From Kutzneria viridogrisea (GTDB lineage: Bacteria; Actinomycetota; Actinomycetes; Mycobacteriales; Pseudonocardiaceae): 64,000 nt of DNA. Shown here piece by piece: positions 43,237-53,002 of this stretch (the stretch's first letter is position 1; each line of letters begins with the position of its first letter). The DNA lies in assembly GCA_014138725.1 (NCBI GenBank), contig JACJID010000001.1, positions 1,302,001 to 1,366,000 of the forward strand. Direction: 5' to 3'. The notes beneath the pieces were generated by a model. That model did no database searches. It was not told the origin of the DNA and saw nothing but the letters and a program-made list of their open reading frames with translations. Position numbers and translations under genes: made by a program.

Positions 43237-46200
43237 CCCAGTTGACTCCTTGTCGAGTTGGTTGTGTCGAGTTGCAGCACGGACGGCACGTGGGCGAAGC
43301 CCAGCCGGAGCAGGCCGTAGCCGATCCCGGCCAGCCCGCTGAGCAGGCCGGGGGTCGGCACGCCGTCCGGGGTGCCGCAGCGCGGACCGTACTGGCTGAG
43401 CGATCCCAGCAGCAGCCCCGCCCGGCGGTTGCGGGCGGCCTCGGCCGCCTGATCGCCCCGTGACGCGAGCGCCGCCAGCGCGTCCAGCACACCGAGCTCA
43501 CCGTGACACAGGCTCAGGTCCCGCAACGGTGGCTGCTCGGCGAGCAGGGACACCTGCTGCGGCTCCCGCTCGGCCAGCACCAAGCCGGCCAGACCCGTGC
43601 ACCAGCCCTGACCCTCGATGTCGGTGCCGTGGCCGAATTCGTTGGCCGCCCGCTCGTGCCGTTCGCTGCCGATCGTCGCGGCCAGCCTGCGCAGCGCCCA
43701 GCCCACACCGGCGGGTCCGCGTGCGAACCCGGCGCCGGTGCTGGTCCGGTGTACGCCGGAGGTCAGCCGATCGGCGTAGCGGATGGCCAGGTCGCCCGCC
43801 TGGGCCAAGCCCGTCTCCCGGTGCACGGCCAGCATCGCCGCCAGCCCGCCCGCAAGTCCCTCCGCCACATCCGCAGGTTCGTCGCTGCCGGTGGTCCGCT
43901 CAAGGTCCGTTGCCAGATCGAGGGCCAGGCGCAGCGTGTCCGTGAGGTTCGCCCCGGCGAGCAGCCCGGACAGCCTGGCCAGCGCGTAGCAGATGCCGCC
44001 CAGCCCGTGGAATCCGCCGGACCCCACCGCGGCGCCCAGTTCCCGGTTGGCCGCCAGGCTGGACAGCAGCGCGGGCAGCGGGCGCAGCGCGTCCACCGCG
44101 AGGTCCACGTAGCGCGGGGCGCCGGTCAGCTCCGCCAACTGGGCCAGGAACAGCGCCACCCCGGTGTAGCCGTTGGCCAGCCCGGCACCCATGGGCAGCA
44201 CCAGCCACTGCCGCTCGTCCACCAGTTCCAGGCCCAGCCAGTTGACCCGGTCCTGGCCGGGGTGCGCGCGGGCGAGAAGTTCGTCGGCGATACCGCAGGC
44301 GGCGGCCAGCAGTCGCTGCGGGTCGGGCACCTCGGCGGTCAGGTGCCCGGGCAGCGCCTCGGCGGAGCGGTGCGGCACCGGACCCGGCCGGGTCGCGAAG
44401 GCGGCGGCGATCAGCCACTCCTGGGCGTGCCGGTCCACCTCGCCCATCCGGGACAGCTTGGCCCGCACCGAGGACAGCCCACTGACCGGCAGGGCCTGGC
44501 CCACCGGGCTGCCGTCGGCGGCCCACAGGTCGCGACTGCCGGGGCGGCAGGTGAACAGCGGCACGTCCCCGGCCCACAGGTCGGCGATCTCGTGCGGCAC
44601 CAGCCGCCAGTGCAGCGGGTCCCGCAGCGAGTCGGTCCACAGCAGGTCGAACACCCGGTCCCGGTCCAGGGCGTCGCGCAGCACGTCGGGGTGCGTGGAC
44701 TCGTCCAGCAGGGTGCCGTAGAGCTGGCTCGGCCGCGCCACGTAGCGGACCTCGTCCTCGGCGAAGCCCGCCAGCAGCTCCGACAGTTCCTCGCGGTGCG
44801 CCACGATCCCGTCGTAGACCGCGCGGAACCCGTTGAGCAGCACGGACTGGTAGTCACCCGGCTCGGGCTCCAGCTCACCCAGGCGCGGCCGGTTGAGCGC
44901 GCCCGCGCTGCGCAGCGTGCGGCGCACCAGGTGCATCGTGTCGGTACCGGCGGCGGCCCAGTCGGCGCTGTCCACCGGCAGGTGCGCGTCCCGGTCACCG
45001 CCCAGCCCCGACACGTCCAGCGCCCCGTTGTCCCCGAGCAGTACCTGCGGCAGCAGGCAGGTCCGCTGCACCGAACGCAGCAGGGCCGCCGCGGCCGGGT
45101 CCTCGCCGGAGGCGCTCACCGGCGGCAGCGTGGGGTGGAACAGGGTCTCCACGTCGACCAGCACCGGCTGGTCCCCGCAGGCGATCAGGTTCTCGTAGTG
45201 CGTGTCCGTGCCGTCCAGGGCGTAGAGCAGCGCGACCAGCGCGCCCTGGCGGTGGTAGAACCGGCTCACCTCGGCCACCGACCCGCACGGGCGGCTCTCG
45301 ACGAACTCCAGCCAGCCGTAGCCCTGGCGCGTCACCAGCCGCACCCCGCGCAGGCCCAGCTCGGGAACCTTGCCGTTGAGCCAGTCCAGCAACTGCCCGA
45401 AGTGCTCGTGCAGGTCCAGCGGCCGGGGCTTGTAGACCACCCGCCTGCCGTCCGCGAAGACCAGCACGGCCACCGAGCGGCCCCGCCGGTGCGCGTCCCC
45501 GCTGTCGGCCAGCACCGAGACCAGCTCACCGGGATCGGTGCCGTCCAGCAGTTCCCGCACGACCACCGCCCGGTCGGCGTCCAGCCGCTCCAGCAGTTCG
45601 CGGTGCGCCGCCACGGCGTGCTGGCAGCTCTGCGCGAGCAGCCGGGCCAGCACGGGGTACGTGGTGAGCAGGCCCGGCAGGTCCAGGCCGCGGGCGAAGT
45701 CGGCGAACCGCTCGGTCGGCGTCTGCCCGGTCAGGTCCCCGCGCGCCCGCGCGCGGTTGAGCTCCAGCACGAGCGTGCGCGCGGCCACCCGCACCAGCCG
45801 TGCCCCCAGCCGCTTGCCGAACTCCTCGGTCAGCGGCCCCTCGCCGAGCTGGCGGCAGGCCGCCCGCACCAGCGGCCACAGCGCGCCCGCCAGCACCTCC
45901 ACCCAGTTCTCGGCCGCCTCGCTCGCGCGGACCCGCCAGCGCAGGGCCGTGGCCACGTAGTCCGCCCAGTCCGGCCGGTGCACGCGGGCGGCCAGCTCCT
46001 CGGGCGCCTCACCCAGCAGACCGGTCAGCGCCGCCTCGTCCAGCCCGGTCTCCGCCAGCCGCCGGCCCAGCCAGTCGCGGTCGGGCGCACCGTGGGCGGA
46101 CCGCCACTGCTCCAGCCGCAGCCGCGCGGACTCCGCGTGGTCGCGCGGGGCCGGTCCCGGCGCGGTCAGCCGCTCGTGCAGGGTCAGGCCACCGGCCCAC

Positions 46201-46244
46201 CACGACCGGTCGCCGACGGCCACGGGGGGTTCACGGTGGCTCAC
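43233..46244 (-). CDS. class II lanthipeptide synthetase LanM
   Basis: This is a 1003-residue bifunctional LanM. The N-terminal DUF4135 dehydratase has kinase-like signatures: YKPRPLDLHEHFGQLL (ATP lysine), DGTDTHYENLIA and VLVDVETLFHPT. The C-terminal LanC-like cyclase keeps all three zinc ligands: Cys882 (GQGWCTGLAGL), Cys913 and His914 (LSLCHGELG), with the final GLLSGLAGIGYGLLRL helices. The GTG at 46244 gives the usual length. It diverges from a C-A NRPS-like gene and is coupled to a 69-residue peptide gene. No LanT transporter or obvious Cys-bearing precursor is seen nearby. Confidence 0.88.
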   Translation of the reverse strand: MSHREPPVAVGDRSWWAGGLTLHERLTAPGPAPRDHAESARLRLEQWRSAHGAPDRDWLGRRLAETGLDEAALTGLLGEAPEELAARVHRPDWADYVATALRWRVRASEAAENWVEVLAGALWPLVRAACRQLGEGPLTEEFGKRLGARLVRVAARTLVLELNRARARGDLTGQTPTERFADFARGLDLPGLLTTYPVLARLLAQSCQHAVAAHRELLERLDADRAVVVRELLDGTDPGELVSVLADSGDAHRRGRSVAVLVFADGRRVVYKPRPLDLHEHFGQLLDWLNGKVPELGLRGVRLVTRQGYGWLEFVESRPCGSVAEVSRFYHRQGALVALLYALDGTDTHYENLIACGDQPVLVDVETLFHPTLPPVSASGEDPAAAALLRSVQRTCLLPQVLLGDNGALDVSGLGGDRDAHLPVDSADWAAAGTDTMHLVRRTLRSAGALNRPRLGELEPEPGDYQSVLLNGFRAVYDGIVAHREELSELLAGFAEDEVRYVARPSQLYGTLLDESTHPDVLRDALDRDRVFDLLWTDSLRDPLHWRLVPHEIADLWAGDVPLFTCRPGSRDLWAADGSPVGQALPVSGLSSVRAKLSRMGEVDRHAQEWLIAAAFATRPGPVPHRSAEALPGHLTAEVPDPQRLLAAACGIADELLARAHPGQDRVNWLGLELVDERQWLVLPMGAGLANGYTGVALFLAQLAELTGAPRYVDLAVDALRPLPALLSSLAANRELGAAVGSGGFHGLGGICYALARLSGLLAGANLTDTLRLALDLATDLERTTGSDEPADVAEGLAGGLAAMLAVHRETGLAQAGDLAIRYADRLTSGVHRTSTGAGFARGPAGVGWALRRLAATIGSERHERAANEFGHGTDIEGQGWCTGLAGLVLAEREPQQVSLLAEQPPLRDLSLCHGELGVLDALAALASRGDQAAEAARNRRAGLLLGSLSQYGPRCGTPDGVPTPGLLSGLAGIGYGLLRLGFAHVPSVLQLDTTNSTRSQLG

Positions 46245-46388
46245 GCGCTGAAACTTTGCACGCGGGCGCCGTCGGCACATGGGGGACTGGCCCCCAGATT
46301 CCCCTCGCCGCCAGGTTGTCCTGAACCGGACGAATTTGGGGGTGCGGTACCCATCCGCGAGCCCGATGCGGCACGAAGACTGCTGGTC

Positions 46389-48791
46389 ATGTTCCCCCTG
46401 TCTCGCACCCGGCTCAGGCTCTGGCAGCTGGCCGGGTGCGACCAGGGTTCGATCGCCTTCCGGCTGTACGGGCCGCTGGACCTGGACGTGGTGCGGGCAG
46501 CTCTGCGGGACGTGGTCGTACGACACGAACTGTTGCACGCCGACGGCAGGCTCATCGCGGGCACCGACCTGGACCTGCTGGAACTGCGCTGCTCACGGTG
46601 GCAGCTGCCCGCCGCGCTGAGTGCGGCCTCGCACGAGCCGTTCGACCTGAGCAGGCAGCAGCCACTGCGGGTGCGGATCCACACCCTGTCCGCCGAGGAG
46701 CACGTGCTGCTGCTGGTGCTGCACGGGGGGACCGGCTGGCAGTTCGGGCCGGTACTGGCCGACCTGGCCACCGCGTATGCCGCACGCAGCGCGGGCCGGG
46801 TGCCGAACTGGGCGCCGGTCCCGGTGGCGGCGGTCGACCGGGTGCCCCAGCCGCGCAGGCTGCGGTACTGGTCGGACACCCTGGCCGGGTTGCCGGAGGA
46901 ACTGCCGCTGCCCACCGACCACCCGCGCCCGCACATGCCGGGGCATCGGCGCGGGCAGGTCGAGTTCGCGTTCGACCCGGAACTGGCCGAGGTGGCGCGG
47001 GCCTGGGGCACCACCCCGTTCACGGTGGTGCAGGCGGGCTTGGCGGCGCTGCTGTTCCGGCTGGGCGCGGGGGAGGACCTGCCGCTGGGCACGGTGATCG
47101 CCGCGGAGCACGACGAGTTCTCGGGCAACGCGTTGGTGCTGCGCACCGACGTGGGTGGGGACCCGGTTTTCCGCGAACTGGTGCGCAGGGTGCACGAGGC
47201 GAACGGGGCCGCCTTCGCACACCGGCACGTGCCGTTCGCGGACGTGGTCGACACGGTCAACCCGACCAGGTCGGCCGCACGGCACCCGCTGTTCCAGGTG
47301 CTGCTGGTGCAGGACGGTGGCGCCGAGCGCGCCCTGCCACTGCCCGGCCTCACGGTGCGCGGCGAACCGATCGGAGACCAGGCCGCTGGGGTTGACCTGG
47401 GACTGAGGTTCGCCGCGTCCGGCGAGGCGGTGCTGTGCTACCGCGCGGACCTGTTCGAGCGCGACACCGCCGAGGCGCTGGTGCGCAGGCTGCTGCGCCT
47501 GCTCGACCAGGCACTGTCCGATCCGGACGTCCGCATCGGACAGCTGGACCTGCTGGAGCCGGGCGAACTGCACGTGCTGGCGGACTGGGCCGAGACCGGC
47601 TCGGCGGCCCCGCAGACGACCCTGCCCGACCTGTTCGAGCGGCAGGTCTGGCTGGGCCCCGACTCGATCGCGTTGTCCTGCCAGGGGCGCGACACGACCT
47701 ACGCCGAGCTCAACGTGCGGGCCAACCAGGTCGCGCACCGGCTGCTGCTGCACGGGATCGGCCCCGAGGACGTGGTGGCCCTCGCCCTGCCCCGCGGCCC
47801 CGAACTGGTGGTGGCGGTGCTCGGGGTGCTCAAGGCCGGAGCCGCCCACCTGGTGCTGGACCCGGCGCAGGACGTGCCGCCGGACGTGGCGCACGTGCTC
47901 ACCGCGGGGGACGTGCCGACCGAGCCCGGCTCGGCTCCGGTGGGCAACCCGAGGCGGCGGCTGCACCCGCAGCACCCGGCCTACCTGATCCGGGCCGCGG
48001 GTCGCGGTGAGACGGTGGTCGTGCCGCACGCGGGCATCGCCGACCTGGCCGAGTCCACCCGCACCTGGTGGTGCCTGGAGCCGGACAGCCGGGTGTTGCA
48101 GTACAGCCCGCCGACCCAGGACGGCTACGTGGTGGAACTGGTGGCCGCCCTGCTCACCGGCGCGCGGCTGGTGCTGGCCCCGGCCGAGCGGCTGGCGCCG
48201 GGGCGTGCGCTCACCGAGCTGCTTGCCGAGCAGCAGGTGACCCACCTGGTGCTGCCGCCCGCCGCGCTGGCCGCCCTGCCCGACGGGGCGGTGCCCGAGG
48301 CCGCGGTGGTGGCGGTCAGCGGCGAGGGCTGCCGGCCCGAGGTGCTGCGCCGCTGGGCCACCGGGCGACGGGTGGTCACCTGCTACGGCGGCACCGAGAC
48401 CACGGCCTGTGCCACGATGAGCGATCCGCTGGAGGATGGCGCGGTGGCGGGCATCGGCAGGCCCGCGTTCGGCCGCCGGGTGTACGTGTTGGACGGTGCC
48501 CTGCGCCGGGTGCCCATCGGCGTGCCCGGTGAGTTGTACGTGGCGGGCGGGCTGGCACGCGGTTACCAGGGGGAGCCGGGGCTGACCGCACAGCGCTTCG
48601 TGCCCGATCCCTTCGGTGAGCCGGGCTCACGCATGTACCGGACGGGCGACCTGGTTCGCTGGCTCGGTGACGGCAGCCTCCAGTACCTGGAGCGGGTGGA
48701 CGAGCGCGCTCAGGTGCGCGGCTTCCGTTTGCAACTGGGACGCATCGAGTCCACTCTGCACACCGAGCCCGCCGACTCGCCCGCCCGGTGA
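46389..48791 (+). CDS. degenerate C-A NRPS-like protein lacking catalytic motifs
   Basis: This is an 800-residue protein with recognisable condensation and adenylation folds but damaged active sites. The C domain keeps RHELLHA, LPLPTDHPRP and HPLFQVLLVQ. HHxxxDG is replaced by LHGGTGWQFGP, so the catalytic His and Asp are gone. In the A domain the A3 P-loop (YTSGSTGxPKG) reads YLIRAAGRGETVVV and A4 reads QDGYVVELVAA, while A5 (CYGGTETTACA) and A7 (YRTGDLVRW) persist. It stops soon after A8 (VRGFRLQLGRIES), with no A10 lysine and no carrier domain. The frame is fully open, so it may be a repurposed pseudo-NRPS or an early pseudogene. ATG at 46389 is the first good start. Confidence 0.75.
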   Translation: MFPLSRTRLRLWQLAGCDQGSIAFRLYGPLDLDVVRAALRDVVVRHELLHADGRLIAGTDLDLLELRCSRWQLPAALSAASHEPFDLSRQQPLRVRIHTLSAEEHVLLLVLHGGTGWQFGPVLADLATAYAARSAGRVPNWAPVPVAAVDRVPQPRRLRYWSDTLAGLPEELPLPTDHPRPHMPGHRRGQVEFAFDPELAEVARAWGTTPFTVVQAGLAALLFRLGAGEDLPLGTVIAAEHDEFSGNALVLRTDVGGDPVFRELVRRVHEANGAAFAHRHVPFADVVDTVNPTRSAARHPLFQVLLVQDGGAERALPLPGLTVRGEPIGDQAAGVDLGLRFAASGEAVLCYRADLFERDTAEALVRRLLRLLDQALSDPDVRIGQLDLLEPGELHVLADWAETGSAAPQTTLPDLFERQVWLGPDSIALSCQGRDTTYAELNVRANQVAHRLLLHGIGPEDVVALALPRGPELVVAVLGVLKAGAAHLVLDPAQDVPPDVAHVLTAGDVPTEPGSAPVGNPRRRLHPQHPAYLIRAAGRGETVVVPHAGIADLAESTRTWWCLEPDSRVLQYSPPTQDGYVVELVAALLTGARLVLAPAERLAPGRALTELLAEQQVTHLVLPPAALAALPDGAVPEAAVVAVSGEGCRPEVLRRWATGRRVVTCYGGTETTACATMSDPLEDGAVAGIGRPAFGRRVYVLDGALRRVPIGVPGELYVAGGLARGYQGEPGLTAQRFVPDPFGEPGSRMYRTGDLVRWLGDGSLQYLERVDERAQVRGFRLQLGRIESTLHTEPADSPAR

Positions 48792-49033
48792 CGGTGCGTT
48801 GTCGCAAGCGGTCTCCCGGTGCCCTGACGTGAGGGTTCACACCGACCTGCACCAGGTAGGCCGCCTCCGGGCGGGCACAATCCGATAGCGACTGTGCGTG
48901 AGCCGGCTCACTGTTACGCCCCCTAGCCGAAACTCGCCGAATCGGATGCAATTGTGCTGTGTCTTGCGTCTGGCCTCCACGGACGTCATGCTGTGGGCCA
49001 CAATGACAATTGTTGCCCAACCCCGAGGGGCTT

Positions 49034-50428
49034 ATGCCGCATCCGCGACCAGCGCTGCACCGGACCATTTTCGCTGTTGACGTGGAAGGGTTCGGCGATA
49101 GCAAGCGCACGAATCCGCACCGGGTCGCCGTCCGGTGCGGAGTCTATCGAGCGCTGCGACGCGCATTCACGCGGGTAGGAATACTGTGGGCGGATTGTGA
49201 ACTCAATGATTGTGGTGACGGCGTGCTCGTGCTCGTGCCCCCGGAGGTGCCGAAGGCATTCCTGGTCGATTCACTTCCGCTGGAACTCGCCGAGGCATTG
49301 AGCGAGCACAACCGGAGCAGTCCGGAGGGGGAGCGGATTCGCCTTCGGGCCGGCCTACACGCCGGCGAGATCAACTTCGATGAGCACGGGGTCAGCTCCT
49401 CCTCGATCAACCACGTGTTCCGGCTGATGGAGGCCCCCGCCTTCAAGGCCGCGCTGGCCGACTCGCCCGGGGTGCTCGCCCTGGTGACCTCCCAGTGGTT
49501 CTACGAGGAAGTGGTGTGCCACAGCGTGCACGCGGCAGCCGAGTCCTACCGCCGCATCCAGGTCAGCGTCAAGGAGACCAGCGCGGACGCCTGGATCGTG
49601 CTGCCTGATCAGGAAGAACCGCCGCGCGTGCCGGAGCTGCACGACAACCCCACGCCCGTGCCACGCCAGCTCCCCGTGCACACCCCGCACTTCGTGGGCC
49701 GCGCAGAGGAACTGGGCCAGCTCGACAAGCTGTTGGACAACCCGGCGCGCGAGGCGGGCACCGTGCAGGTCACCTCGCTGTACGGCCCGGCGGGCATCGG
49801 CAAGACCACCCTCGCCCTGCGCTGGGCGCACCAGGCGGCCGACCGCTTCCCCGACGGGCAGTTGCACGTGGACCTGCGTGGCGCGGGCAATCCGCTGCGC
49901 CCCGAGGTCGCGCTGCGCGGCTTCCTCGGCGCGCTGGGCGTGCCCCACGCGCAGGTGCCGGTCAGCCTCGGCGCGCAGGCCGCCCTGTACCGGACCGTGA
50001 CGACTGGCCGGAAACTGCTGGTGCTGCTGGACAACGCGCGCGACGCCGAGCAGGTGCGCCCACTGCTGCCCGCCAGCCCGGACTGCCTGGTGCTGGTCAC
50101 CAGCCGCGACCAGTTGCCGGGACTGGTGGTGCGGGAGGGTGCCCGGCCCATGCCGCTGGACACCCTCAGCGACGACGAGTCGGCCTCCCTGCTGGCCAAG
50201 CACCTGGGCTGGGACCGGGTCGCCGCCGAGCCCGAGGCCGTGGCCGCCCTCGTCCGCCGCTGCGGGCGCCAGCCGCTGGCGCTGGCCGTGGCGGCGACCC
50301 GAGCCGCGCTCACACCGTGGCTGTCACTGGGCTCGGTGGAGTCCGACCCGCGCTGGACCCTGGGCGTGGGCGACACCGGGGACCGCCGGGTGCCCGCCCG
50401 CTGTCACGTGGGTCTGGGGCGCACCTGA
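49034..50428 (+). CDS. cyclase-like/NB-ARC regulatory NTPase, truncated STAND protein
   Basis: This is a 464-residue protein. The first about 200 residues resemble a class III nucleotide cyclase domain (IFAVDVEGFGD, LNDCGDGVLVLVPP, IRLRAGLHAGEINFD) without clear catalytic metal pairs. An NB-ARC module follows: FVGRAEELGQL, P-loop GPAGIGKTTLAL, Walker B KLLVLLDNARDAE, sensor CLVLVTSRD and RQPLALAVAATRAAL. It then ends, without the TPR or WD repeats that usually follow, so it is short for a STAND regulator. The ATG at 49034 has GAGGGG upstream. It ends in a 25-bp overlap with the convergent esterase gene. Confidence 0.72.
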   Translation: MPHPRPALHRTIFAVDVEGFGDSKRTNPHRVAVRCGVYRALRRAFTRVGILWADCELNDCGDGVLVLVPPEVPKAFLVDSLPLELAEALSEHNRSSPEGERIRLRAGLHAGEINFDEHGVSSSSINHVFRLMEAPAFKAALADSPGVLALVTSQWFYEEVVCHSVHAAAESYRRIQVSVKETSADAWIVLPDQEEPPRVPELHDNPTPVPRQLPVHTPHFVGRAEELGQLDKLLDNPAREAGTVQVTSLYGPAGIGKTTLALRWAHQAADRFPDGQLHVDLRGAGNPLRPEVALRGFLGALGVPHAQVPVSLGAQAALYRTVTTGRKLLVLLDNARDAEQVRPLLPASPDCLVLVTSRDQLPGLVVREGARPMPLDTLSDDESASLLAKHLGWDRVAAEPEAVAALVRRCGRQPLALAVAATRAALTPWLSLGSVESDPRWTLGVGDTGDRRVPARCHVGLGRT

Positions 50429-51609
50429 GCCCGCACCGCGCCGAGGAAGCGCTCCACGGCGTGCGCCATCGCGGTCGTCCGGGTGGACCCGAGCATGTCG
50501 AAGGCGTGGTGCGCGTAGGGCAGTTCCGCGTAGCCGAACGGTTCGGCGCAGACCTGCCTGGCCCGCGCGGCGAACTCGCGGGCCTGGGTGACCGAGACGA
50601 TCTCGTCCCGGTCCCCGTGCACCACGAACATCGGCGGGGCACCGGCGTGCAGCCGGGCCAGCGGTGAGGCCGCGCACCAGGGCTTGGGGTCCTCGTCCAG
50701 GTCGGCGTCGAACATGACCCGGCGCAGGTGCCCGCGCAGCCGGGGCTTGCCGTCCTCGTTGAGCGCGGTCAGGTCGTACACCCCGTAGAGCAGGGCGGCG
50801 GCCTGCACCGAGGTGTCGGCCTGCTCGAAGCCCGGTTGCAGGGCCGGGTCGTTGGCCGTCAGCGCGGCCAGCGCCGCCAGGTGCCCGCCCGCCGAACCGC
50901 CGGTCACCGCGATGAAGTCCGGGTCCCCGCCGTGGCGGTGCGCGTTGGCCCGCACCCAGGCCAGCGCGCGCTTCACGTCGATCATGATCTCCGGCCAGCG
51001 GGTCCGCGGCCCGAGCCGGTAGTCGATCGCCACGCACACCCAGCCGTTGGCGGCCAGGTGGCTCAGCAGCGGCAGGTTCTGTGTGTTCTTGCTGCCGCCG
51101 GTCCAGGAGCCGCCGTGGATCTGCACCAGCACCGGGGCCCTGCCGTCCAGCGGCAGCCCCGCTTGACGCCACACGTCAAGCACCTGGGCCGGTTCGGTGC
51201 CGTACGGCACGTCCCGCGCCGCGAGCAGCTCCCGGCGCAGGTTCCGCGTGGGGCCCGCCACGTGCAGCGGGGCCGCGCCCGGCCCGAACGCCTCGTCCAG
51301 CGCGTCCTGGAGCACGCCCTTCGCGCGCACGGCTTGACGGTGCAGGTCAAGTAGACCGGCCGCCGACCCCGTCGCGGCGAGCAGACCGGCCACGCCCAGC
51401 TTGCTGCGACCAGCCCCCAGCGCGGTGGCAGCGGCGGAGGCCGCCAGCTGGGCCCCGGCCACCGGCAGCGCGAACTCGCTGCCCAGCACGCCGGGCAGCA
51501 TGCCAGCCAGGTACCACGGGTGGACCCGCCACGGCGCCCTGCGCGCGAACACCGTCACCGCCGCGCCCGCGGCCCCGGCCGCCAACGCCAACCCCGTCCC
51601 CAACCTCAC
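50404..51609 (-). CDS. membrane-associated alpha/beta hydrolase (HSL-type carboxylesterase)
   Basis: This is a protein of about 401 residues. The first 100 are hydrophobic (GLALAAGAAGAAVTVFARR and LAASAAATALGAGRSKLGVA), giving likely membrane helices. The catalytic part has the oxyanion motif IHGGSWTGG, nucleophile TGGSAGGHLAALAAL, aspartate in VVHGDRDEIVS and histidine in PYAHHAFDML, matching hormone-sensitive-lipase-like esterases. The GTG at 51609 is preferred because GGAGGGGG lies just upstream of it. A GTG five codons earlier is possible. The lipid or ester substrate is unknown. Confidence 0.8.
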   Translation of the reverse strand: MRLGTGLALAAGAAGAAVTVFARRAPWRVHPWYLAGMLPGVLGSEFALPVAGAQLAASAAATALGAGRSKLGVAGLLAATGSAAGLLDLHRQAVRAKGVLQDALDEAFGPGAAPLHVAGPTRNLRRELLAARDVPYGTEPAQVLDVWRQAGLPLDGRAPVLVQIHGGSWTGGSKNTQNLPLLSHLAANGWVCVAIDYRLGPRTRWPEIMIDVKRALAWVRANAHRHGGDPDFIAVTGGSAGGHLAALAALTANDPALQPGFEQADTSVQAAALLYGVYDLTALNEDGKPRLRGHLRRVMFDADLDEDPKPWCAASPLARLHAGAPPMFVVHGDRDEIVSVTQAREFAARARQVCAEPFGYAELPYAHHAFDMLGSTRTTAMAHAVERFLGAVRAQVRPRPT

Positions 51610-51626
51610 CGCTACCCCCTCCACCC

Positions 51627-51701
51627 GCGAGTCCCGCCCTGCCGCCCGCGAGTCCCGCGCTCCGGTCCGCGAGTCCCGTCCTGCCGCTCGCGAGTCCCGC
51701 T
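51627..51701 (+). repeat. GCGAGTCCCG repeat cluster C
   Basis: Four copies of GCGAGTCCCG in the same orientation at 19- to 23-bp spacing lie just upstream of the esterase gene, in the divergent gap before the HAD phosphatase. Confidence 0.8.
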
Positions 51702-51770
51702 CAGCCGTCAGCCCTGCGTGGCAGGTTCGGCCGCCGACGGCAACCGGTTCACAGCGTAAGGTGCAAGATC

Positions 51771-52412
<642 letters not shown>

Positions 52413-52469
52413 GCCGAACGGGCTACGTTGATCCGGTCAAAGCACTCGAACCGGATGCCTGGAGTACTC

Positions 52470-52988
52470 GTGAAGCGCACCCTCGTCCTGTTGCTCGCCG
52501 CCACCGGCCTCGCCCTGGTGGCCTGCGGGGGGACCGAGTCCAAGCCGTCCAGCCAGCCGCAGCCGACGAGCCAGCGGCCGCCCACCTCCACCAGCGCCAA
52601 GCCGCAGGTGATGAAGTTCGGCGAGGACCGCAAGGGCACGCACGGCGTGCTCAACGTCTCCGCCCCGGTGCCCTTCGACCTGCCCGCCGACCCGGCTCGC
52701 AACAAGGACCTGACCCGTGGGCTGCGCTTCGACATCAAGGTCAGCAACTCCGGGCAGCAGGCGTTGCAGGCCAGCGACTTCGTCTTCACGGTGACCACCG
52801 ACGGGCAGCCCGCCGTGCTGGTCACCGATGAGGGCAAGCAGGTCACCGGCAAGCTGGGCGCCGACGTGCTGCCCGGCAAGGAGGGCAAGGCCTCGCTGGT
52901 GGTCGCCGCGCCGACCAAGCCCGCGGAGATCAGCGTGAAGATCGCCTTCCAGAAGGGCAATCCGCTCTACTGGACCGGCACGGTCTGA
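52470..52988 (+). CDS. secreted lipoprotein with an immunoglobulin-like (DUF4352-like) domain
   Basis: This is a 172-residue lipoprotein. The signal TLVLLLAATGLALVACGG ends in the lipobox LVAC, so the mature N-terminal cysteine would be lipidated and membrane anchored. A Ser/Pro/Thr/Gln-rich linker (KPSSQPQPTSQRPPTSTSAK) leads to a beta-sandwich with FDIKVSNSGQQAL and KEGKASLVVAAP, reminiscent of DUF4352/telomeric-repeat-like extracellular domains. The GTG at 52470 follows GGAG. Ligand unknown. Confidence 0.75.
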   Translation: MKRTLVLLLAATGLALVACGGTESKPSSQPQPTSQRPPTSTSAKPQVMKFGEDRKGTHGVLNVSAPVPFDLPADPARNKDLTRGLRFDIKVSNSGQQALQASDFVFTVTTDGQPAVLVTDEGKQVTGKLGADVLPGKEGKASLVVAAPTKPAEISVKIAFQKGNPLYWTGTV

Positions 52989-53002
52989 GACTCCAGTCTC
53001 AG
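52985..53002. terminator. palindrome spanning both convergent stop codons
   Basis: CTGAGACT-CC-AGTCTCAG is a perfect 8-bp inverted repeat. Its left arm contains the lipoprotein TGA and its right arm the SRPBCC TGA on the other strand. With only 10 bp between the genes, it is the only candidate terminator for either. Confidence 0.5.

Noticed and set aside
46279-46620. Plus-strand frame with several cysteines near lanM as a lanthipeptide precursor
   Set aside because: It lies out of frame inside the C-A gene start, has no leader-like composition and continues as an Arg/Pro-rich shadow.
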